NCBI GenBank assembly: GCA_003526525.1
Contig: DPVV01000180.1
Location: 1,887 to 10,518, forward strand
Length of the DNA stretch: 8,632 nt
Reading direction: 5' to 3'
Source of the DNA: Lachnoclostridium phytofermentans
GTDB lineage: Bacteria > Bacillota > Clostridia > Lachnospirales > Lachnospiraceae
A program made the position numbers and the translations under genes. Within the stretch, counting starts at the first letter, position 1, and each line of letters starts with the position of its first letter. Positions 1 to 5,679 of the stretch are shown here, piece after piece. A model generated the notes under the pieces. That model ran no database searches. It worked only from the letters and a program-made list of their open reading frames with translations, and was not told where the DNA came from.

Positions 1-2
1 AG

Positions 3-71
3 GAAGAGAATATAGATATTAAGCCAATTTTCATAGACACTGTTGTTAAGAAATTCGGTATTAAGTCATAA
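3..71 (+). CDS. C-terminal end of an unidentified gene, cut by the window edge
   Basis: One plus-strand frame is open from the window edge to a TAA at 69-71 and would encode a C-terminus ending in FIDTVVKKFGIKS. It is followed about 40 bases later by a hairpin with a T-run on the plus strand, which is what one expects after a real plus-strand gene. It would converge on the nhaC gene. Only 22 codons are visible, so no family can be named and the frame could be chance. Confidence 0.35.
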   Translation, partial: EENIDIKPIFIDTVVKKFGIKS

Positions 72-109
72 ATCCATGTATATCTATTATAAGTTAATTC
101 ATATAACAG

Positions 110-177
110 AAAGAGACAAATGGTTCCTCCATGACAAGCACGCTTGATTCTGGATAGATGTCCATTTGCCTCTTTTT
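110..177 (+). terminator. Intrinsic terminator after the plus-strand gene
   Basis: The arms 110-123 and 162-175 pair over 14 positions with one mismatch. Between them a nested hairpin can form (caag/cttg with a four-base loop, flanked by tcca/tgga). A run of five T follows at 173-177. The T-run fits the plus strand best. On the minus strand the run after the stem is weaker, so any effect on nhaC transcripts would be partial. Confidence 0.7.
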
Positions 178-213
178 AAGCTTTTCTACACTCACAATGA
201 GCTAATTATAAAG

Positions 214-234
214 ATTATGATTCTTAATCATGAT
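214..234 (-). terminator. Weak hairpin immediately after the nhaC stop codon
   Basis: The arms 214-222 and 226-234 form a nine-pair AT-rich stem (one G-U pair) with a three-base loop, directly downstream of the nhaC stop. The following minus-strand sequence is only moderately U-rich. It could be a weak terminator or an RNA 3'-end stabiliser, and the stronger hairpin at 110-177 may finish the job. Confidence 0.3.
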
Positions 235-1560
235 TTATTTTTGCTTTGTAGTATTTCTTGAAGGCTTACTAAAAAGGATCGCAATAATTCCGCATACCCC
301 CATTAGTATAGGGTAGAACAGATACGGTATTATTTCCATTGGTGCGATGGCGATTCCAGCAGCAGCGGCACCTGCACTCGCATATAAAAGCTGTGCTCCA
401 TATGGAATGATTCCTTGCCAAACTGAGGTGAAGATATCAAGTAAAGCAGCTGTTCTTTTTGGTTCAATATCAAACTCTTCCGAAATATCCTTAGCAATAG
501 GTCCAGCCATAACAATCGCAATCGTATTATTAGCAGTAGAAATATCCACTAAGGAACTTAACGCAGCTATTCCAAGTTGAGCTCCTTTTTGGGTTTTTAC
601 TCGCTTCTTAATTAAAGATAAGATATAATCGATACCTCCATTTTCCTTAACTAAGCCAATAATACCTGCAACCACTATGGAAATTGCAGTAATATCATAC
701 ATACTCATGATACCACCCTTACCATCACTGCCACTTGCTATTACGGTAAAAATCGATGCAATAGGAATCGCTCCACTCACTACTCCTACTAAAATAGAGC
801 AAAATGTTCCAAGTAAAAGAACAACAAATACATTAAAGCCAATTAAAGCTCCGATCAGAACAACCAAGTATGGAATAATTCGAAATAAATTATACTCAAG
901 TTCACCAACAATTTTATAATCAGAATTCCCTGCTAATAGAAGGAATAGAATAATTGTAATTATCGCAGCTGGCAATACAATCAAAAAGTTCTCTCTAAAT
1001 TTATCCTTCATCTCACAACCTTGTGTCTTTGTAGCCGCAATGGTAGTATCCGAAATCATAGAAAGATTGTCCCCAAACATTGCACCGCAAACGACAGCAC
1101 CGATACACATTGCCATGGCAAATCCAGTTTTCTCACCAACCCCAACCGCAATTGGTGTTAATGCAGCAATTGTACCAACGCTTGTCCCCATTGCAATTGA
1201 GATAAAGCAAGCAATAATAAAAAGTCCTGCTACTGCAATATTAGGTGGCAAAATGGATAATCCAAAATTCACCGTACTTTCTACTCCTCCTGCTGCCTGA
1301 ACTGCACCTGAAAATGCCCCAGCTAGTATAAAGATCAGACACATTGTCATGACATTTTCATCTCCCATACTTTGTGTCACAACACGGAGTTTATCATTTA
1401 GGCTTTTTTTCGGGTTTTGAATCAATGCTACAGCAAGTGCAAGTAAAAACGCAACAATGGCAGGCATTGCATAAAAATCATGAAACAATATTCCGCTACC
1501 TATAAATAATATCAAAAAAACACCTATTGGGAGTAAACCGCTTAATTTTCCTTGTTTCAC
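235..1560 (-). CDS. nhaC: NhaC-family Na+/H+ antiporter
   Basis: Predicted inner-membrane secondary transporter of the NhaC (ion transporter superfamily) type, about 441 residues and close to the usual length. The sequence shows about ten to twelve hydrophobic segments. The family signature is clear: GTSVGT followed by AMFGDNLSMISDTTIAATKTQG at about residues 126-181, and a second conserved polar stretch STANNTIAIVMAGP near 341. An upstream TTG at 1581 is in frame, but AGGAAAGGAG lies between it and the GTG at 1558-1560, six bases before that GTG. The GTG is therefore the likely start, giving MKQGKLSGLL. Members of this family exchange Na+ for H+, and some relatives carry amino acids or organic acids coupled to Na+, so the true substrate is open. 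It is a single gene between its own leader and a convergent plus-strand gene. Confidence 0.9.
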   Translation of the reverse strand: MKQGKLSGLLPIGVFLILFIGSGILFHDFYAMPAIVAFLLALAVALIQNPKKSLNDKLRVVTQSMGDENVMTMCLIFILAGAFSGAVQAAGGVESTVNFGLSILPPNIAVAGLFIIACFISIAMGTSVGTIAALTPIAVGVGEKTGFAMAMCIGAVVCGAMFGDNLSMISDTTIAATKTQGCEMKDKFRENFLIVLPAAIITIILFLLLAGNSDYKIVGELEYNLFRIIPYLVVLIGALIGFNVFVVLLLGTFCSILVGVVSGAIPIASIFTVIASGSDGKGGIMSMYDITAISIVVAGIIGLVKENGGIDYILSLIKKRVKTQKGAQLGIAALSSLVDISTANNTIAIVMAGPIAKDISEEFDIEPKRTAALLDIFTSVWQGIIPYGAQLLYASAGAAAAGIAIAPMEIIPYLFYPILMGVCGIIAILFSKPSRNTTKQK

Positions 1561-1573
1561 AAGTTGCTCCTTT

Positions 1574-1680
1574 CCTATCAAGTACTCTATTGTAGTTTTC
1601 TTTACCTTAATTACCTACATTCCCATGAAGAAAAATATGCTTCTATTTTTGTTGCTTGATAGGTTAAGCATAATAAGGTA
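1574..1680 (-). promoter_or_regulatory. Structured nhaC leader with alternative helices, one reaching the ribosome binding site
   Basis: Three short perfect inverted repeats overlap in this leader. 1655-1663 pairs with 1574-1582 over nine bases, and the second arm ends in the G residues that begin the nhaC Shine-Dalgarno region. 1666-1672 pairs with 1636-1642 over seven bases and is followed by a U-run. 1674-1680 pairs with 1603-1609 over seven bases. The first and third helices cross, so they cannot coexist in a simple fold. I do not recognise a known riboswitch consensus here. Regulation of nhaC translation by this fold is inferred. Confidence 0.35.
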
Positions 1681-1689
1681 TCTTAATAC

Positions 1690-1730
1690 AAAAAGTTACC
1701 GTCACAAACGGTTTAAAGATTTGTAACGGT
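1690..1730 (-). terminator. Terminator-like hairpin between the methyltransferase gene and nhaC
   Basis: The arms 1698-1708 and 1720-1730 pair over 11 positions with one G-U wobble on the minus-strand RNA. After a three-base gap comes a run of five U (1694-1690). It could end transcripts of the XRE-methyltransferase gene, whose stop lies about 140 bases upstream. It also sits just after the best promoter for nhaC, so it may act as an attenuator in the nhaC leader. Confidence 0.65.
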
Positions 1731-1747
1731 TCTTATCAATACTTATT

Positions 1748-1777
1748 ATATTACTAGGAAATACTTCCGTTTGTCAA
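1748..1777 (-). promoter_or_regulatory. Candidate promoter for nhaC
   Basis: A perfect -35 TTGACA (1777-1772) is followed after 18 bases by TAATAT (1753-1748). A perfect TATAAT (1750-1745) is also present, but at 21 bases, which is too far for a standard sigma-A promoter. Transcription would begin near 1741, giving a leader of about 180 bases. No comparably good promoter was seen between the hairpin and the gene. Confidence 0.5.
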
Positions 1778-1871
1778 ACTCTTTTCATCAAGCTTTTCTC
1801 TTTTTCATTTAAAATTGATTGATTTTATCAATTATTGCATATTTTAATTATCTTATTTATCTATTTTAAAG

Positions 1872-2984
1872 CTATCTTCTTCCAAAAGAAATCAAGAAAC
1901 CAAAGAAAAATAAGAAAGATAAGTCTCCTTGATTTTCAGTAAAATATTTTGAAACCTCTATCTGAAACTTTGTTAGCTTTTCTACTTCCGAACGTTGGTA
2001 CCCTCTGCTCATGAAGAACTCAATCCCCTGTTCTGACATATCATTTAGTTCAGCTTGATGGAATCCTCGATAGGTTCGAAAGGAATTACACAGTTTCTCA
2101 TAACCTTTAGAGTCCGGAGTTATAAAGGATATTTTATCATTCATTCTTACATCAACATCCTTTAATCCTATTTCTCGCATAAGAAAAGGTAGACGCATAC
2201 CAATTGCATAATCCCTTCCCTCACACTCCAATTCTTTTAACCACAGCTTTCTCCAATCAAATGAGGTACAAAGTGAGTCATACTTAAGACCTTCTGCATA
2301 AAAACCAACGTTTTCTATTTCTCGATTAATTTCCACACAAACCACGAGACCACCTGGTAAAACTGACTCCTTCATAGTTTCTAAAATTTGAAGTGGATAA
2401 TTCATATGACGCAAGGTTGCTTGACATATACTAAGATGATATTTTCGCTCCGTTTTAAAATGATAAATATCAGAACAGATATAAGAAACATCTGATCCAT
2501 TAAAATGCTTCCTTGCTTTTTCAATCAGACATTCACTATCCACCCCAGTATAAGTACTTCCAGCAGGGAGCAGTGGAAGAATTCTCTTACCAAGATCACC
2601 GTCACAACAACAAAATTCAATCACATCAATTGGTTCTTTAATAGCCCATACCTCTGTGATGAGGTAACGAAGATAATCCTCATTCCAAAAGAATTGACGA
2701 TCATTCTCAATCACATCTGCTCGGTCTTCCCATTTCTCTCGATTATCTGTATTACGAGGCATATACTGCAAATCTTTAATTGGTTTTAGACCCAAAAGCT
2801 CATCCACTGAAACTTGAAAATAATCAGCAATAAGCGGTAACAATGTGATATCAGGTAATGTTGTTTTTGTCTCCCATTTACTAACGGATTGAAACGTTAC
2901 CCCTAAAAAATCTGCCAGTTCCTGTTGACTAACTCCTTTTCGCTTTCTTAATTGTGCTATTTTTAAATCCATTGTAGCTGTCAT
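1872..2984 (-). CDS. XRE-type HTH domain fused to a SAM-dependent methyltransferase
   Basis: A 370-residue protein in two parts. Residues 7-66 are a complete XRE/Cro-C1 helix-turn-helix (SQQELADFLGVTFQSVSKWE, then the usual PDITLLPLIADYFQVSVDELLG). After a linker, residues about 100-290 look like a class I Rossmann methyltransferase: VIEFCCCDGDLGKRILPLLP takes the place of motif I, TGVDSE (146-151) gives the acidic residue that normally holds the SAM ribose, CSDIYHF (170-176) follows, and VLPGGLVVCVE (208-218) is the typical motif V/VI strand. Motif I is unusual, with three cysteines where DxGxGxG glycines are expected. The start is well supported: GGAGG lies six bases before the ATG. The substrate is unknown. 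It could be a regulator that senses SAM or an antibiotic-type signal, or a true methyltransferase with autoregulation. Confidence 0.8.
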   Translation of the reverse strand: MTATMDLKIAQLRKRKGVSQQELADFLGVTFQSVSKWETKTTLPDITLLPLIADYFQVSVDELLGLKPIKDLQYMPRNTDNREKWEDRADVIENDRQFFWNEDYLRYLITEVWAIKEPIDVIEFCCCDGDLGKRILPLLPAGSTYTGVDSECLIEKARKHFNGSDVSYICSDIYHFKTERKYHLSICQATLRHMNYPLQILETMKESVLPGGLVVCVEINREIENVGFYAEGLKYDSLCTSFDWRKLWLKELECEGRDYAIGMRLPFLMREIGLKDVDVRMNDKISFITPDSKGYEKLCNSFRTYRGFHQAELNDMSEQGIEFFMSRGYQRSEVEKLTKFQIEVSKYFTENQGDLSFLFFFGFLISFGRR

Positions 2985-3009
2985 ATCAAACCTCCAGTTT
3001 TTTTGATAT
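2983..3009 (-). promoter_or_regulatory. Inverted repeat around the ribosome binding site of the XRE-methyltransferase gene
   Basis: ATATCAAA at 2983-2990 and TTTGATAT at 3002-3009 are perfect eight-base arms separated by 11 bases. The spacer holds the GGAGG ribosome binding site, and one arm overlaps the first two bases of the start codon. It may be an operator for the gene's own HTH domain or an RNA hairpin that exposes or hides the start site. Both readings are inferred from position. Confidence 0.4.
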
Positions 3010-3170
3010 CACAAATGTACCATAAGATACGCTCCTATCCTATAACGTGATTTCTTAGAAAACTCGCGTGGTAAGCGAAAGTAAGTAAGTGATACTATAA
3101 TCCCTATATTCATAGCAGTACTAAAATCCTTATACTCATGATATAATTTGCTCTAAAAAATTAGCTTCAT
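3009..3170 (-). pseudogene. Short reading frame with a strong ribosome binding site, stopped at codon 6
   Basis: AGAGGAG stands four bases before the ATG at 3168-3170. The frame reads MKLIF and then meets a TAG (3153-3155), but beyond it stays open for 47 more codons to a TGA at 3009-3011, touching the inverted repeat before the methyltransferase gene. The part after the TAG contains STAMNIGIIVSLTYFRL and REFSKKSRYRIGAYLMVHL. I recognise no family. It may be a five-codon leader peptide, a decayed small gene, or chance. Confidence 0.3.
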
Positions 3171-3204
3171 AGTTCTCCTCTTATAAAAGCTGAGTGACAT
3201 AGAA

Positions 3205-3234
3205 ATTATACCATATACTTCCAAACAAAAACAA
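3205..3234 (-). promoter_or_regulatory. Candidate promoter for the XRE-methyltransferase gene
   Basis: TATAAT (3210-3205) is preceded by TGG, giving an extended -10 (TGnTATAAT). A weak -35, TTGTTT (3234-3229), stands 18 bases upstream. The predicted start near 3198 gives a 5' leader of about 210 bases before the ATG at 2984, and this leader contains the interrupted reading frame at 3009-3170. The -35 overlaps the tail of the synthetase terminator. Confidence 0.5.
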
Positions 3235-3264
3235 CGTGGGAATTTTTTATCATTTCCCACGTTG
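3223..3264 (-). terminator. Intrinsic terminator of the histidyl-tRNA synthetase gene
   Basis: The arms 3232-3242 and 3254-3264 are a perfect 11-base inverted repeat (CAACGTGGGAA) with an 11-base loop. On the minus strand it is followed by UUUUUGUUU (3231-3223). On the plus strand no T-run follows, so it is directional. Its presence suggests that the synthetase gene is transcribed alone. Confidence 0.85.
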
Positions 3265-3365
3265 CTATCATTACTAGAATTAACCTACCACTAGTTTAAG
3301 ACTTGCTTATTCTTTCTGATATCCTTTTTAGTTTGCTTATTACATTCGACAAATACTTTAATTAT

Positions 3366-4619
3366 CTAGTCTTCCTTAACTTCTTCAGAGAAAAATACCA
3401 TTCCCTCAGATTGATTAATAAGAACATAAGCGTCACATCCTTGTGTCTTTATCTTACTAATCTGCTTACGAACATTAGATTTTTCTTCATACAAAACTAC
3501 ATCAAAATTTTGTTGGTACTTAGTGGCTTCTTCTAATGCTTCAACAATTGCCTCCTTTTTATACAGGATTGCCAAGCGTTTTTTCTTATTTGGAATTTGA
3601 TAATTATTTTCTATTAACATCTGATAAATGCGTTCAAAACCAATGCTAAAACCTACCGCAGGTATTACCTCATTCGTGAACTTTCCAATCAAATTATCGT
3701 ATCTACCGCCTCCAGCAATAGATCCATTCCAGTCATCACTTACAATTTCAAACACTGCTCCAGTATAATAACTCTGCCCTCTTACCAAAGATAGATCAAA
3801 TTCCATGCGGTATTCACCATTGGATAGTCTGCTACATGAAGTAATAATCGTTTCAAGACTTCTAATATCTTCATTCTCACCGCAGATTTCACGAATTGTA
3901 CTTAGTGAGATTGGCATATTGGATAGAAAGTTCATGAATCTAGTAATTGCTTCTTCATCACAACCTTTCTCCAATAACTCAGTTTTCACTCCTCCGGTTC
4001 CGATTTTGCTCATCTTGTCAAATGAGATACAAACTCCTTCTAGCTGCTCTTTCGTAAATCCAAGAGACAGAAGTAAAGTGTTTAAAAGTCTTCGATTATT
4101 AATTTTTACAATAAAATCCCGAACTCCAATTACCTGTAAAGCCTTTGCAGTTGTTGTAATTAGTTCAATTTCTGCATTGCATGAATCCGTTCCAATGATA
4201 TCAATATCACATTGCACAAATTCTCTAAGTCTCCCTTTTTGTGGACGCTCCGCCCGGTATACCCTATCTATCTGGATACAACGAAATGGGCTTGGTAATT
4301 TGAATCTGTTATTAGCTATATAACGACATAATGGTAGGGTTAAATCGTATCGCAATCCTAAATCCGATAAATTTTCAAAGCTTCCATCTGATATTTCTTT
4401 TTCAAGTTTATCTCCACGTTTTAATACTTTAAATAATAGCTTTAGATTTTCCCCACCCTCACTATTTTCAAGATTCTCGATATCTTCCATGATGGGAGTG
4501 CTGATCTTTTGAAATCCAAAGGATTGGTATGTTGTTAAAATTACATTCTGCAAATAATCTCTTATTAAAACTTCATTTGGTGAATATTCATTCATGCCTT
4601 TTACTGTACTAATTTTCAT
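3366..4619 (-). CDS. hisS: Divergent histidyl-tRNA synthetase (second-type HisRS)
   Basis: A class II aminoacyl-tRNA synthetase of 417 residues, predicted to charge tRNA-His in the cytoplasm using ATP. Visible landmarks are LGLRYDLTLPLCRY (87-100), class II motif 2 in YRAERPQKGRLREFVQCDID (121-140), the histidine-specific LVRGQSYYTGAVFE (278-291, usually RGLDYYTG), GGGRYDNLIG (303-312) and motif 3 GFSIGFERI (323-331). The two catalytic-type arginines in motif 2 and LVRG are kept. From about residue 346 there is an anticodon-binding-like domain of only about 70 residues, shorter than usual. The N-terminus (VKGMNEYSPNEVLIRDYL) differs from the standard bacterial form, so a main HisRS probably exists elsewhere. 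HisZ, the regulatory subunit of short HisG, is the main alternative, but HisZ lacks the C-terminal domain and no his operon is adjacent. GAGGG precedes the ATG. The gene is behind a His-codon attenuator. Confidence 0.8.
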   Translation of the reverse strand: MKISTVKGMNEYSPNEVLIRDYLQNVILTTYQSFGFQKISTPIMEDIENLENSEGGENLKLLFKVLKRGDKLEKEISDGSFENLSDLGLRYDLTLPLCRYIANNRFKLPSPFRCIQIDRVYRAERPQKGRLREFVQCDIDIIGTDSCNAEIELITTTAKALQVIGVRDFIVKINNRRLLNTLLLSLGFTKEQLEGVCISFDKMSKIGTGGVKTELLEKGCDEEAITRFMNFLSNMPISLSTIREICGENEDIRSLETIITSCSRLSNGEYRMEFDLSLVRGQSYYTGAVFEIVSDDWNGSIAGGGRYDNLIGKFTNEVIPAVGFSIGFERIYQMLIENNYQIPNKKKRLAILYKKEAIVEALEEATKYQQNFDVVLYEEKSNVRKQISKIKTQGCDAYVLINQSEGMVFFSEEVKED

Positions 4620-4778
4620 ATTATCCCTCTTTTCTTAGCTGCACATTGTCTTTCTTGCAACAAAACGTAGTATCAAATTTACGGATACAGAAGACTTATA
4701 TTTACAGTTTGAAAGATTAAAGCTTTCAGACTTAGCCTTATTTCTGCACCATTCTAATTAATTCTTTCTTTATACAAC

Positions 4779-4812
4779 AAAAAAAGTCATTCAGGCATAT
4801 ACCCAAATGACT
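4779..4812 (-). terminator. Attenuator terminator upstream of the synthetase gene
   Basis: The minus-strand RNA 4812-4785 folds into a 12-pair stem with an AUAU loop (AGUCAUUUGGGU paired with GCCUGAAUGACU, three G-U pairs) and is followed directly by seven U (4785-4779). It lies inside the leader, 160 bases before the synthetase start, so transcripts ending here would not express the gene. Confidence 0.9.
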
Positions 4813-4923
4813 CTGATTCTAACGAGATTAGCTGTTCTTTCTGTAGCCATCACCGATCATCCACATGGGCATATGCAATGCACAAAAGCCCATGTAAATT
4901 CCATAGGCTTATTGTTTACCATG
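4785..4923 (-). promoter_or_regulatory. Histidine attenuator: set of mutually exclusive RNA helices
   Basis: Four pairings can be read directly. (0:A) 4923-4915, the last His codon plus GGUAAA, pairs with 4898-4891 over eight bases with one bulged G. (A:B) 4895-4888 pairs with 4870-4863, a perfect ACAUGGGC/GCCCAUGU hairpin. (B:C) 4876-4866 pairs with 4805-4795 over 11 bases with one G-U, an antiterminator. (C:D) is the terminator stem 4812-4785. Each excludes the next. Inferred logic: a ribosome stalled on the early His codons leaves 0:A intact, B is free to pair with C, and transcription continues. A ribosome that reaches the stop codon breaks 0:A, A:B forms, and C:D terminates. A further 13-pair helix (one bulge) is possible between the His codons and 4861-4848. 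Confidence 0.75.
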
Positions 4924-4953
4924 ATGATGATGATGCATTTTAGTTAAGAACAT
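4909..4953 (-). CDS. Histidine leader peptide (MFLTKMHHHHHGKQ)
   Basis: A 14-codon frame with ATG at 4951-4953 and TAA at 4909-4911. Codons 7-11 are five consecutive CAU histidine codons. GGAGAGGAG lies seven bases before the ATG, one of the best ribosome binding sites in the window. A promoter lies about 35 bases upstream, and the attenuator helices and terminator follow within 130 bases. The peptide itself is presumably non-functional. Its translation would measure the supply of charged tRNA-His and so control the downstream histidyl-tRNA synthetase. Confidence 0.85.
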   Translation of the reverse strand: MFLTKMHHHHHGKQ

Positions 4954-4981
4954 TACAAATCTCCTCTCCGACAAATAAATT

Positions 4982-4999
4982 ATGGTTCATTGTAACCAT
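4982..4999. promoter_or_regulatory. Perfect dyad over the -10 box of the leader promoter
   Basis: ATGGTT (4982-4987) and AACCAT (4994-4999) are perfect six-base arms around a six-base centre, and together they cover the -10 hexamer at 4989-4994. The position fits a repressor operator. Which protein might bind is unknown, and with six-base arms chance is possible. Confidence 0.35.
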
Positions 5000-5017
5000 C
5001 TTTTTGCAATCCGTCAA
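4989..5017 (-). promoter_or_regulatory. Promoter of the histidine leader and synthetase gene
   Basis: TTGACG (5017-5012) and TACAAT (4994-4989) each match the sigma-A consensus at five of six positions and are spaced by 17 bases. The predicted start, near 4982, leaves about 30 bases before the leader peptide ATG. Confidence 0.8.
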
Positions 5018-5205
5018 GAAAAAAATAGTTAATTCCAAAGTTTTTTCTTAGTTCTGTTTTGATATAATTCATTGCCTTGAAGAAAGTATCTGTAAAAGAC
5101 CTGCCCAAGTGGACTCTGAAGCTGTGAAATTTCTTGCTGCAAGTTGCGAATTTCTCAGAGCGTTTTAGCTTATAGGTGATTGCAAAATAATTTCCTATAA
5201 TTCAT

Positions 5206-5247
5206 AAAAGAAATACTATGCCGCCAAGAAATAAAAGCGGCATAGTA
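5206..5247 (-). terminator. Intrinsic terminator of the MerR gene
   Basis: The arms 5214-5224 and 5237-5247 form a perfect 11-base GC-containing stem (TACTATGCCGC) with a 12-base loop. The minus-strand RNA continues UUUCUUUU. It lies about ten bases after the MerR stop codon. Confidence 0.85.
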
Positions 5248-5256
5248 AGCTCTAGA

Positions 5257-5679
5257 TTATTTACAGTAGATATCAATTGCATCTCGTAGAAATTCTGCAC
5301 ATCCTGGAGTGATTGCATCATAATAGGCCTTGAATCGCTCATCCTCGCAATACATAGTAGCAAGTCCTTTATGCGCTTCTTTCGAATACATTCCATCTGG
5401 CCAAAAGTAACAAAGCCATTGTCTATGCAAATCGCATGCTTTTTGCGCAAGCTCGTTCGCAGGGTCTCCTAGCAGGGTGGCCTCCCTTAGTGTTTCATTC
5501 ACTTCTTTTGACAGCTGTTCTACTTTAGCATACTGCTCCTGCGTCATATTTTTTACTTTCCCATTGGAAGCATCCACTACTTTGTCACCGTATTTTTGGC
5601 GAATTTCCTCGCCGAACTTCTGTTCAGTTTCCTCCACAAGCTTTTGTTTGAATCCCTCAAATTTTTCTTTGTCGCCCAT
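5257..5679 (-). other. Internal start for a separate TipAS-like effector domain
   Basis: Inside the MerR gene, AAAAGGAG stands eight bases before an in-frame ATG (5677-5679), encoding MGDKEKFEGFKQ onward, about 140 residues. This start lies exactly between the DNA-binding/coiled-coil part and the TipAS domain. In Streptomyces tipA, an internal start produces the 144-residue TipAS in excess of full-length TipAL (253 residues). The proportions here match closely. Use of this start is inferred. Confidence 0.55.

Larger units (their letters stand above)
4980..5201 (-). pseudogene. Unrecognised 73-codon open frame without a clear start
   Basis: Between a TGA at 5202-5204 and a TAA at 4980-4982 one minus-strand frame stays open for 73 codons. 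Its translation looks protein-like, for example KRSEKFATCSKKFHSFRV and KTELRKNFGINYFFLDGL. The only ATG in frame (5067-5069) has no convincing ribosome binding site and would give 29 residues. The frame follows the MerR terminator and its end overlaps the histidine-leader promoter. It is more likely the worn C-terminal remnant of a lost gene than an active one. I do not recognise the family. Confidence 0.25.

Noticed and set aside
1615..1671. An 18-codon upstream frame in the nhaC leader (MLNLSSNKNRSIFFFMGM)
   Set aside because: No ribosome binding site precedes its ATG, and the codons show no run of one amino acid that would suggest a sensing leader peptide.
1561..1777. Lysine riboswitch ahead of an NhaC-type transporter
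   Set aside because: Some NhaC relatives are under lysine riboswitches, but I could not find the conserved core sequences here.
3805..4323. Long plus-strand open frame of 172 codons opposite the synthetase gene
   Set aside because: It lies wholly antisense to hisS, has no family features or good ribosome binding site, and its codons mirror the conserved synthetase motifs. It is a shadow frame.
4619..5017. T-box riboswitch upstream of the synthetase gene
   Set aside because: The conserved T-box sequence (AGGGUGGNACCGCG) and specifier-loop layout are absent. The His-rich leader peptide and exclusive helices explain the region better.
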